A DNA stretch of 64,000 nucleotides from contig NZ_QKSB01000004.1 of assembly GCF_003234935.1 (NCBI RefSeq), positions 62,001 through 126,000 on the forward strand, in the 5' to 3' direction. This document shows positions 41,734 through 49,589 of the stretch, one piece after another (within the stretch, counting starts at the first letter, position 1; the number at the start of each line of letters is the position of its first letter). Both the position numbers and the translations under genes were made by a program. A model generated the notes under the pieces. The model was not told the origin of the DNA and did no database searches. It saw only the letters and a list, made by a program, of their open reading frames with translations. The stretch is from Putridiphycobacter roseus. GTDB taxonomy: Bacteria; Bacteroidota; Bacteroidia; Flavobacteriales_D; Crocinitomicaceae.

Positions 41734-42840
41734 ATGAAGACTTTTGGTAGTATTTTCTTATTCACCCTTTTATTGATTAGCTGCAAAAAAAATCAGCCAT
41801 TCTCCTCCTTAGATATTCAAACAGAAAACATGATAGACTTTGACCAGAAAAACAAAGCGAATATTGCATATAATGAAGGCGAAATAAAGGTGCAACTATT
41901 GGGTGACTTTAAAGTAAATAAGAAGGATAGTAAAAGTACTTATACGGTAGAATTAAACCAACCATTTCCTTTAGGTGGATTGCAGATGGATGACGATTGG
42001 GTTTTAAAAGGAAACAATAATGATCCAAGTTTTGTGCGAGAATTCATTTCGTATGCATTGTTTCGTCAAATGAGTAAAGAAAATATAGCGCCGGCCTGCA
42101 CTTATACCAACCTATATGTTAATCACGAATACCAAGGACTTTATCTTTTATTGCAAAAAATAAACGCGGGATTTCTTGACTTGAAAAAATCAGACTCCCT
42201 TAGTATGTTATTTAAAAACCCGCCTTTCTTCTCTATGGAATCTACGTCAATAAAAAATGAATTCAACCAAAAGTTTCCAAAAGTTAAAAAGAAAAATTTA
42301 AATCCATACTTAAAAAATATCCAGCAAAATATTTTAACCTATAGTAAAGATTCTTTATCCTTATTGGTCCGTAATAATTTTGATTTGGAAAACATAATGG
42401 ATTGGCACCTGTTAGTGATGTTTACAGAAAATAAAAAAGGATATACCGACCATTTTTATCTGTACAAAGAAAAAAGTGGAAAACCGTTTAAAATTGCTTT
42501 GTGGGATTTTGATAAAACTTTTGACAATGGTAAAAACCATAAACTTATTTCTGCTTCAAATTGGGAGAAAAATATTTTATTGAAAAGATTATATGCCGAA
42601 GACATATTGGACTACAAATCAAAATTAAAAGCCAGATGGAAAGAATTAAGCGGCCAAGATATATTCCAAGTAGAAGCTATCCAAAATTTAATGGAGCCTA
42701 TTTTATTAAAACTAACACCTCAAATTGAAAAAAACAACAGCCATTGGCATCTCACAGATTATATTTTACAAGAGGAAATAGAAAAAATTAAATTAAGTAT
42801 CGAAAGGAGAAGAAATGAAATGAATATATTTTTTAAGTAA
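41734..42840 (+). CDS. CotH kinase-fold family lipoprotein
   Basis: 368 residues, lipoprotein signal ending LLISC (Cys17). The CotH pattern is present: the early VQLLGDFKVNKKDSKSTY strand, WVLKGNNNDPSFVREFISYALF, YLLLQKINAGFLDL, and the DxD-type catalytic segment IALWDFDKTFDNGKN. Bacillus CotH is a spore-coat protein kinase; Bacteroidota members are of unknown role but are plausible envelope kinases. It converges on htpG with a shared terminator. Confidence 0.85.
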   Translation: MKTFGSIFLFTLLLISCKKNQPFSSLDIQTENMIDFDQKNKANIAYNEGEIKVQLLGDFKVNKKDSKSTYTVELNQPFPLGGLQMDDDWVLKGNNNDPSFVREFISYALFRQMSKENIAPACTYTNLYVNHEYQGLYLLLQKINAGFLDLKKSDSLSMLFKNPPFFSMESTSIKNEFNQKFPKVKKKNLNPYLKNIQQNILTYSKDSLSLLVRNNFDLENIMDWHLLVMFTENKKGYTDHFYLYKEKSGKPFKIALWDFDKTFDNGKNHKLISASNWEKNILLKRLYAEDILDYKSKLKARWKELSGQDIFQVEAIQNLMEPILLKLTPQIEKNNSHWHLTDYILQEEIEKIKLSIERRRNEMNIFFK

Positions 42841-42873
42841 AAAAAAAGGAGGACAAATTGTCCTCCTTTTCTC
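42841..42873. terminator. Bidirectional terminator between the CotH-like gene and htpG
   Basis: Long stem AAAAGGAGGACA/TGTCCTCCTTTT (42844-42855 with 42859-42870). Confidence 0.88.
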
Positions 42874-42888
42874 TTATTAGAATTTAAC

Positions 42889-44781
42889 TTAATCAATCAA
42901 TTCTACACTTCTATTAATAAATTTAGAAAGTGCTTCACCTTTTAACATCCCTTGTGATAACATGGCTAAATCAGCAAGCTGCTTTGCTACTTTCTTTTTA
43001 TTAGCTCCTTTTTTACTTAACAATGCGGTAATAGCTGGGTGGTTTGCATTTACTGTAAAATTGAACATTTCAGGGAAAGCACCAAACATACCACCGCCAC
43101 CCATGCGTTGTTGTTCTTGCATTCTTCTCATAAACTCTGGTTGTGTAATAATAACCGGTGCTTCTGTTTCACTCATGTTTTCAAATTGAACCGTGAACTT
43201 CTCTTTGTTCACTACTTCTTCAAACAATGGTTTTAATTTTTCTTTTTCTTCATCCGATAATTTAGAAGGCAATTCAACATCTTTTTGAATTAACTTATCT
43301 AATGTATCTGAATCTACTCTTGAAAAGCTTACATTCTCTAAAGTGGATTCTAATTTTGCGATAAAATGTGGTGTTAACGGACTGTCAAATAACAATACAT
43401 CATAACCTCTTTCTGTAGCATTACTAATAAATTGGTGTTGTGCATCCTTACTGTTAGCATATAAAACAACTAACTTTCCATCTTTATCTGTTTGTGCTGC
43501 CGCAATTTTTTCTTTGTATTCTTCCACAGTAAAATATTCACCATTGGTATTTTTCAATAAAGTGAATTTTGCTGCTTTTTCTGCAAATTTATCATCCGTT
43601 AAAGTACCATACTCTACAAATACTTTTAAATCGTCCCATTTTGCTTCAAAATCTTTTCTGTCCTCATTAAACATTGACTGTAACTTATCCGCTACTTTTT
43701 TAGTAATGTGTGAAGCAATTTTTTTCACATTTCCATCACTTTGTAGATAAGAACGAGAAACATTCAATGGAATATCTGGTGAATCAATAACACCATGTAA
43801 TAAAGTTAAAAACTCAGGTACAATTTGTTCTACTGAATCTGTAATAAAAACTTGGTTAGAATACAATTGAATCTTGTTCTTTTGAATTTCAACGTTTTCT
43901 TGAATTTTTGGGAAATACAATACCCCAGTTAAATGAAAAGGATAGTCCACATTTAAATGAATGTGAAACAATGGTTCATCAAAACTAGCTGGATACAATT
44001 CTCTATAAAAAGCTTTGTAGTCTTCCTCTGTCAAATCTGCAGGCGCCTTTACCCATAAAGGTTTTGTATTATTAATGACATTTGGTTCTGTAACTTCAAT
44101 TTGCTTTACTTTACCTTCTTCGTCTTTTTCCCCTTTTGGATCATCAATTTTTTCTGTTTTTTCACCAAATACAATTTCAACTGGTAAAAATTTACAGTAT
44201 TTATTTAATAAAGTAGATATTCTAGCTTCTTCCAAAAACTCTAAAGAGTCTTCTGCAATGTGCATCACTATTTCTGCACCTCTATCTTTTTTATCTATTG
44301 GCGTAATGGTATATTCTGGTGTACCATCACTCTCCCACATAACTGCTTGCGCACCTTCCTTATAGGATAATGTTTTAATTTGAACCTTTTCAGCCACCAT
44401 AAAAGCAGAGTAAAAACCTAAACCAAAGTGTCCTATAATTTGTTCTGCTCCTTCTTTACCTTCGTATTTTTTTACAAATTCCTCTGCGCCTGAAAAAGCA
44501 ATTTGGTTGATGTATTTTTCAAGATCATCCTCTGTTAAACCAATCCCTCTATCTTTTACAGTTAAAGTCTTTGCTGCTTTGTCGATTGAAATTTCTATTC
44601 TAGTATCTCCAAGATCTCCCTTTACTTCTCCCGCTACACTTAATACTTTTAATTTTGAAGTCGAATCCACTGCATTCGAAACCAATTCTCTTAAAAAGAT
44701 TTCATGATCGCTATATAAAAAGCGTTTGATTAATGGAAATATATTTTCCGTTTGTACGTTAATTGTTCCTTTTGTTGCCAT
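42889..44781 (-). CDS. htpG: Molecular chaperone HtpG (Hsp90)
   Basis: 630 residues. N-terminal ATPase domain: FLRELVSNAVDSTSKL, the DRGIGLTEDDL and GHFGLGFYSAFMVA motifs; middle domain with NVSRSYLQSDGNVKKI; C-terminal dimerisation part. A Gly-Met stretch (RMGGGGMFGAFP) sits near residue 550, a loop seen in some Bacteroidota forms. It is a dimeric ATP-driven chaperone in the cytosol. Single gene with a shared terminator. Confidence 0.98.
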   Translation of the reverse strand: MATKGTINVQTENIFPLIKRFLYSDHEIFLRELVSNAVDSTSKLKVLSVAGEVKGDLGDTRIEISIDKAAKTLTVKDRGIGLTEDDLEKYINQIAFSGAEEFVKKYEGKEGAEQIIGHFGLGFYSAFMVAEKVQIKTLSYKEGAQAVMWESDGTPEYTITPIDKKDRGAEIVMHIAEDSLEFLEEARISTLLNKYCKFLPVEIVFGEKTEKIDDPKGEKDEEGKVKQIEVTEPNVINNTKPLWVKAPADLTEEDYKAFYRELYPASFDEPLFHIHLNVDYPFHLTGVLYFPKIQENVEIQKNKIQLYSNQVFITDSVEQIVPEFLTLLHGVIDSPDIPLNVSRSYLQSDGNVKKIASHITKKVADKLQSMFNEDRKDFEAKWDDLKVFVEYGTLTDDKFAEKAAKFTLLKNTNGEYFTVEEYKEKIAAAQTDKDGKLVVLYANSKDAQHQFISNATERGYDVLLFDSPLTPHFIAKLESTLENVSFSRVDSDTLDKLIQKDVELPSKLSDEEKEKLKPLFEEVVNKEKFTVQFENMSETEAPVIITQPEFMRRMQEQQRMGGGGMFGAFPEMFNFTVNANHPAITALLSKKGANKKKVAKQLADLAMLSQGMLKGEALSKFINRSVELID

Positions 44782-44937
44782 GTCTAAAATTATATTTTAA
44801 TAACAATACAGCTTGTTCAAAGTTTGTACCATTTGCAGATTAACTGACAAATTGACTGACACTAGTATTGTTGAGGTAAGTTTTGGCATTATTCATTCAA
44901 TTAAAGCCATAATGAAACTACAAGTAACTTATTTTCG

Positions 44938-44945
44938 TACTTTTA
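44938..44945 (+). promoter_or_regulatory. Weaker -7 box abutting a start codon
   Basis: TACTTTTA, one mismatch from TAnnTTTG, ending 4 nt before the ATG at 44950. Confidence 0.35.
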
Positions 44946-44949
44946 AGTG

Positions 44950-45528
44950 ATGTCTATTTTATGGTATAAAAAAATATGCTGGCGGTTTTCGTTTTTGCTA
45001 CTCCTATCACTAATCCCTTTGGTAGGTATGGCGCAAAGAAAAACTGAATTTGCAATCGGATTAATCCCTGGCGCAAACAGTAGTATTTTATCTTTTGCTA
45101 TCGTCACTAGAAATGGGGAAACCTTTACTGGAACCCAACTCATCACAGAGCAGCAATTCATGTATTTTATTCTTGGCTACTGGCCTTGTAGAGCAAATCC
45201 AAAAAAAGAAGACTTGATGAAAAAAAATGAAGTCCCTAATTTTGCACTGAGTTACGACAGATACGATAAGGTAAATGGCTTTTATAATCCACCGATTCAT
45301 GAATTATGGAAAATAAAATATCCCGAACATCCTATTAGAAGAGATTTAGGTATCGGTTGGAGTTTAGGAAAGTATAACCCTTCTCCTAAACAGGCAGAAT
45401 TCTTATATGAACATTATGGCGTATTACATATAAATACTCATTATTTTGTTGGTGAAAAACTCTTTCAAATATTAAAAGATGTACAAGACCCTGAATGGGT
45501 TTCAGCTTATCAAGGACTCGTCGAATAA
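44950..45528 (+). CDS. Small secreted protein, unknown function
   Basis: 192 residues from the ATG at 44950 (a GTG at 44947 directly precedes). A signal peptide (FSFLLLLSLIPLVGMA) is clear. The mature part is compact with aromatic residues and no Cys pair (FAIGLIPGANSSILSFAIVTRN ... LKDVQDPEWVSAYQGL); I do not recognise it. Probably periplasmic or exported. There is no obvious partner gene, and the -7 box is so close that translation may be leaderless. Confidence 0.65.
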   Translation: MSILWYKKICWRFSFLLLLSLIPLVGMAQRKTEFAIGLIPGANSSILSFAIVTRNGETFTGTQLITEQQFMYFILGYWPCRANPKKEDLMKKNEVPNFALSYDRYDKVNGFYNPPIHELWKIKYPEHPIRRDLGIGWSLGKYNPSPKQAEFLYEHYGVLHINTHYFVGEKLFQILKDVQDPEWVSAYQGLVE

Positions 45529-45614
45529 ATGGAATATGTCGGTATAAACCAGTCGTTTTATACACTTAAATCATGGTTTAACCCATAGTGCCAAAAATTG
45601 ACTAGGCATAGCCA

Positions 45615-45644
45615 TTTGTTCCAACAATTAAATTAGTATTTTTG
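45615..45644 (+). promoter_or_regulatory. Promoter of the meaB-S4 operon
   Basis: TTTG at 45615-45618 and TATTTTTG at 45637-45644, spaced by 18 nt; the GTG start is 20 nt on. Confidence 0.65.
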
Positions 45645-45663
45645 TAGTCAACTTTAAAGCAAC

Positions 45664-46716
45664 GTGAGTAAAAGTACCAATCCCAATACAAAACAAATAG
45701 AAAATTTGATTGCGATTAAAAAGAATCGACAGTCCACACAATCTATTAAAATCTTGAGTAAATCCATCATTGAAGGAAATATTCAAGCATTAAGCGAATC
45801 TATTACTTTATTAGAATCCACTAAAAATTCCGACCAAAAATTAGCACAAGGCATTATACAAACCTGTTTACCACATGCCGGTAATTCTATTAGAATTGGA
45901 ATAACAGGTGTACCTGGGGTAGGAAAAAGTACCTTTATTGAACAGTTTGGATTAAGTTTAATTGAAAAAGGACACCAAGTCGCCGTTTTAGCCATTGACC
46001 CAAGTAGTGAAAAAACCAAAGGGAGTATATTGGGTGACAAAACTAGAATGAATGAATTGGCCGTCCATCCAAAAGCTTTTATACGGCCCAGTGCAAATGC
46101 AGGGTCCTTAGGTGGTGTGGCTAGAAAAACCAGAGAAAGCATTATATTATGCGAAGCAAGTGGTTTTGATATCATCCTTGTGGAAACTGTTGGCGTAGGT
46201 CAATCCGAAATTGCAGTACATTCTATGACTGACTTTTTTTTATTGCTCATGTTAGCGGGAGCTGGTGATGAATTACAAGGTATTAAGAGAGGAATCATGG
46301 AAATGGCTGACTCTATTTTAATCACCAAAGCGGATGGCGAAAATGTAAAACATGCCAATTTAGCGCGACTGGAATATAAAAATGCACTACATTTATTTCC
46401 CCTTACAGCAAACTTATGGACACCAAAAGTGGAAACCATAAGTGCTTTAGAAAAACACGGCATTGAAAAAGCAATTAAAATTATCAATGATTTTAAGGCA
46501 CACACCAAAAAAAATGGCCATTTTGCCGAAAAAAGAAGCCAACAACAAAAATATTGGATGAGCGAGACTTTAAAAGAAATGATTCTCAAAAATGCTTATG
46601 CTAAACCTAATTTTAATACCTTAAAAACTGACATGGAAGCTAAAATTCTAAAAGGAGAAATAAGCTCTTTTCATGCCGCAGAACAAATTTATAAAAACCT
46701 ATACCCAAATGAGTGA
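45664..46716 (+). CDS. meaB: MeaB/ArgK-family GTPase (methylmalonyl-CoA mutase chaperone)
   Basis: 350 residues, GTG start. Walker A GVPGVGKST at 82-90, the IDPSSEKTKGSILGDKTRM switch region, ETVGVGQSEIAV and the guanine motif TKADG. MeaB protects and reactivates adenosylcobalamin-dependent methylmalonyl-CoA mutase. The mutase genes are not here. The 3' end overlaps the S4-domain gene by 8 nt. Confidence 0.93.
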   Translation: MSKSTNPNTKQIENLIAIKKNRQSTQSIKILSKSIIEGNIQALSESITLLESTKNSDQKLAQGIIQTCLPHAGNSIRIGITGVPGVGKSTFIEQFGLSLIEKGHQVAVLAIDPSSEKTKGSILGDKTRMNELAVHPKAFIRPSANAGSLGGVARKTRESIILCEASGFDIILVETVGVGQSEIAVHSMTDFFLLLMLAGAGDELQGIKRGIMEMADSILITKADGENVKHANLARLEYKNALHLFPLTANLWTPKVETISALEKHGIEKAIKIINDFKAHTKKNGHFAEKRSQQQKYWMSETLKEMILKNAYAKPNFNTLKTDMEAKILKGEISSFHAAEQIYKNLYPNE

Positions 46717-46927
46717 ATTACAAATGGCTTTAAAAGCTGACCAATCTTTTATTGAATTGAATAAATTACTACAAGTAATGAAAATTGCCCAGACTGGTGG
46801 TCATGCAAAAATTATGATTCAAAACGAGGAAGTAAAAGTGAATGGACAAACCGAAACCAGAGTTAGAAATAAAATTAAAAAAGGAGACTTAGTACAAGTA
46901 AATAATTCTTCAATCCTAGTGCAATAA
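46709..46927 (+). CDS. Small RNA-binding S4-domain protein (YbcJ-like)
   Basis: 72 residues from the ATG at 46709, which overlaps the meaB stop (ATGAGTGA). The S4 pattern is plain: FIELNKLLQVMKIAQTGGHAKIMIQ, then EVKVNGQTETRVRNKIKKGD. Proteins of this type are thought to bind structured RNA. It ends in CAA TAA, and the last five bases of the gene (46923-46927) are also the first bases of a 30-bp repeat. Confidence 0.88.
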   Translation: MSELQMALKADQSFIELNKLLQVMKIAQTGGHAKIMIQNEEVKVNGQTETRVRNKIKKGDLVQVNNSSILVQ

Positions 46928-46952
46928 TTCTGCTCCAGTTAGAAATTCAAAT
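46923..46952 (+). repeat. 30-bp direct repeat, upstream copy
   Basis: Same as 47428-47457 with one difference (G at 46932, T at 47437). It spans the stop of the S4 gene and the leader of the surface-protein gene, ending in the first two bases of its ATG. Confidence 0.85.
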
Positions 46953-49242
46953 GAAACCAATACTGTTATTCTTTTTTACAGTCCTTTTATATACTAATGT
47001 TCATAGTACCCACTTCTCAGGAGGACTAATCAGTTATGAACCTACAGATCAAACTAATGAATATATTTTCACATTGGTGAATTATTATGATTGTACAACT
47101 GGTGATCCAAATTTTTTATATCCAAATTCTTTAGAATTGAAACTAATTAATACTTGCGATCAATCTTTCATTAATATCACATTACCTGTTATTTCAAATA
47201 CCGAAGTCACTGCACTATGCGATAGTTCTTTATATTTTTCAAACTGTGGTTTAGGATCAATTGCGGGGATAAGAAAGGCAATTTTTAGTGTAACTTACAC
47301 ACTTCCATCCACATGTAATGAATGGAAACTTCATCATACCCTTTACGCAAGTTACAGAAATAATCCCGACAACCTCAACACAACTCCTTATTCTTTAATG
47401 ACGACGCTTAATAATTTAGATTTCCCTAATAATTCTTCTCCAGTTAGAAATTCAAATTTCCCTATTGTTAACCTTTGTACTGGGCAAAATAGTACACTTT
47501 CATTATTTGTAAATGATCCAGACAGAGATTCATTAAATTTTAAACTAACAAGCGCTTTGGACAGTTATTTGGGTTCTGGTCAATATTCGCCTGGGTATTC
47601 AGGTACAAATCCAATCAACGGAATTAGCATTGATGCCTTAACTGGTGAATTAAATTTCCAAGGTGCCTTTGCTGGAAAATATACAATTGCAATAGAAATT
47701 GAAGAGTTTTCAAATAATGGCATTTCAATAGGGACTTCACTTTTAGAGTTTCAAATTATTTTAGAAAATTGTAGCAACAACCAACCACAAATCGGAAATG
47801 TACAAAACTTCAACAACTTAGGCACCAATACCACTCATATTGGAAATCACTTCGAGGCGTGTACAGGAGACCAGTTTTGTTTCGATATTGTGGTAAATGA
47901 TCTAAATACGTCAGATAGTATCTATTTATCCTCAGATGTTGATAGTATTTTTCCGGGAACTACATTTTCACAAACTGGATTTAATCCCGCTACTGCAAGC
48001 GTCTGTTGGAATTACGACCGAGACTATAGTAGCGCAATTTTTTCCATTTCTGCCAACGACGGCGCTTGTCCAATGCTTCCTGAAGTCAGTCGTGCCTTTC
48101 ATATTAAATTACCGCATTCAGCTGAAATTCTGTACGATACATTATATTTATGTGACACTACCACCGCCTTTTTGTTGAGTAATTACCACTCTCCAATTTA
48201 TTGGTACGATTTAAATGGTAATTTACTTAATGTGGGTACGGATATAAGCTGTAATCCTTGTAATACTGCATCACTTAAGTTTACCCAAGACACTACCATT
48301 ATTGGCTCCTATTTAACGAGTGGAAATTGCTTTACACCCGACACTGTCTTTATTAAGACCAGCTTCATTCAGGTAGATTTATTACCTGATACTATTCTAT
48401 TTTGTGTTGGAGATACCATTACCATTCATTCTCCCTATCCTCAATATACAAATGTTTGGAATGATAACATTTACGCAGACTCTCTTGTAGTCGATTATAT
48501 TTCTGAAGGTTATGTGTCATTAGAAGTGAATTTTAGCGGAAACTGTTCCGTAACAGATTGGGTATTTGCCAACCCTATTTCTAGTAGTGACTTATTAATC
48601 GACACATTGATCCATTGTGGGGCCAACCCTAATATTGCCATTGCCCCAAACAATACAAGTTGGTACGATTTAGGTGGAAACTTATTAGATATCGGCATGG
48701 ATGTCAGCTGTAACCCTTGTGGCAATCCAGCGTTTTTGTTCACGAACGACACCATGGTTATCAAACCCATCAATCAAGCATGTCCGGAGTTTGACACATT
48801 GTATATTCAACCTAACGCATCAATTGATAATTCCTTTTCCGATACGATCTTCTTCTGTGATGAAGACACAGTTCAACTCGTTAATCCATTTCCTAATTAT
48901 AACAGTCTATGGCATACTGGTTCAAATAACGATACCATATTCATTCATACCGACAGTACTCAAAATGGATTTTTAAACATTTATATCAGTAATGCCATCT
49001 GTGATACCAAAAAATTTCTGCTCTTTTCTCAGGTGACAGAAGCCACCATTACCCCTTCCGCTTTCGGATTATCCACTGGCAACTTCACAAATTATCAGTG
49101 GATTTTTAACGATACAAATATTGTAAGTGCAAATGCTATAAGCCATTTTCCACAATTCAACGGAAATTATCAAGTTTACGTAGTGGATAGCATTGGGTGT
49201 ACTGATACTTCTGATATACATCATCAACACAGCTCAAGTTGA
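46951..49242 (+). CDS. T9SS-type surface protein, frame broken before its sorting tail
   Basis: 763 residues in this frame. Signal peptide MKPILLFFFTVLLYTNVHS, then the THFSGGLISYEPTDQ module and the FNNLGTNTTH/GDQFCFDIVVND module, both shared with the genes at 10849 and 49590. Middle repeats of about 65 residues each begin SxYYWYDLxGNLLxxGxDxSCNPC (two copies near residues 410-440 and 570-600). The frame stops at TAG/TGA near 49240, but a +1 frame continues from about 49219 to 49468 with a sorting-tail-like sequence (VNNEIIVKDAP ... AKLISAAG). A single-base change near 49219 would restore a full T9SS protein of about 839 residues. Confidence 0.8.
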   Translation: MKPILLFFFTVLLYTNVHSTHFSGGLISYEPTDQTNEYIFTLVNYYDCTTGDPNFLYPNSLELKLINTCDQSFINITLPVISNTEVTALCDSSLYFSNCGLGSIAGIRKAIFSVTYTLPSTCNEWKLHHTLYASYRNNPDNLNTTPYSLMTTLNNLDFPNNSSPVRNSNFPIVNLCTGQNSTLSLFVNDPDRDSLNFKLTSALDSYLGSGQYSPGYSGTNPINGISIDALTGELNFQGAFAGKYTIAIEIEEFSNNGISIGTSLLEFQIILENCSNNQPQIGNVQNFNNLGTNTTHIGNHFEACTGDQFCFDIVVNDLNTSDSIYLSSDVDSIFPGTTFSQTGFNPATASVCWNYDRDYSSAIFSISANDGACPMLPEVSRAFHIKLPHSAEILYDTLYLCDTTTAFLLSNYHSPIYWYDLNGNLLNVGTDISCNPCNTASLKFTQDTTIIGSYLTSGNCFTPDTVFIKTSFIQVDLLPDTILFCVGDTITIHSPYPQYTNVWNDNIYADSLVVDYISEGYVSLEVNFSGNCSVTDWVFANPISSSDLLIDTLIHCGANPNIAIAPNNTSWYDLGGNLLDIGMDVSCNPCGNPAFLFTNDTMVIKPINQACPEFDTLYIQPNASIDNSFSDTIFFCDEDTVQLVNPFPNYNSLWHTGSNNDTIFIHTDSTQNGFLNIYISNAICDTKKFLLFSQVTEATITPSAFGLSTGNFTNYQWIFNDTNIVSANAISHFPQFNGNYQVYVVDSIGCTDTSDIHHQHSSS
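47428..47457 (+). repeat. 30-bp direct repeat, in-gene copy
   Basis: Second copy of the repeat at 46923-46952, here within the coding region at the NNSSPVRNSN segment. Confidence 0.85.
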
Positions 49243-49468
49243 TAATTACAAGGTATCTAAATATATTCAAAGGGTGAACAATGAAATTATCGTAAAGGAT
49301 GCACCAGTTAATGCTACCCTAATGTGGTACAACATGAGTGGTAAACTCGTTGACAAAAGGCTGATTTCTGACACAAAAGTTGTTATTCAATTACCCAAAT
49401 CAAAACAAATTTACATTGCAAAACTTATTTCAGCAGCTGGTGAAATCTTAGAAATAAAAAAGCTTTGA
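49220..49468 (+). pseudogene. Out-of-frame T9SS sorting tail of the 46951 gene
   Basis: Read in the +1 frame from 49220 it encodes IINTAQVDNYKVSKYIQ, then VNNEIIVKDAP, WYNMSGKLVDKR and IAKLISAAGEILEIKKL, ending at TGA 49466-49468. The closing part matches the tail of the next gene (IYKVADKIHIES, VYDMTGKLLINKK, IFIVKLFDANGS). It has no start of its own that makes sense, so it is the detached end of the gene at 46951. Confidence 0.78.
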
Positions 49469-49562
49469 GCTAAACTGTAAGTTTAAAAAAAAATATAAAG
49501 TAAGTAGTGTTGATTGAGTCCATACAGCTCATGGTCTATAATTCTTATTTCATTAATTTTCT

Positions 49563-49570
49563 TATATTTA
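49563..49570 (+). promoter_or_regulatory. Weaker -7 box before the 838-residue surface protein
   Basis: TATATTTA, one mismatch from TAnnTTTG, 19 nt before the ATG at 49590. Confidence 0.35.
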
Positions 49571-49589
49571 TAGCAGATAAATTAATTTT

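Noticed and set aside
49193..49219. Separate gene start (TTG) before the sorting tail at 49193
   Set aside because: The residues before the tail are an out-of-frame reading of the 46951 gene; the tail is better seen as its detached end.
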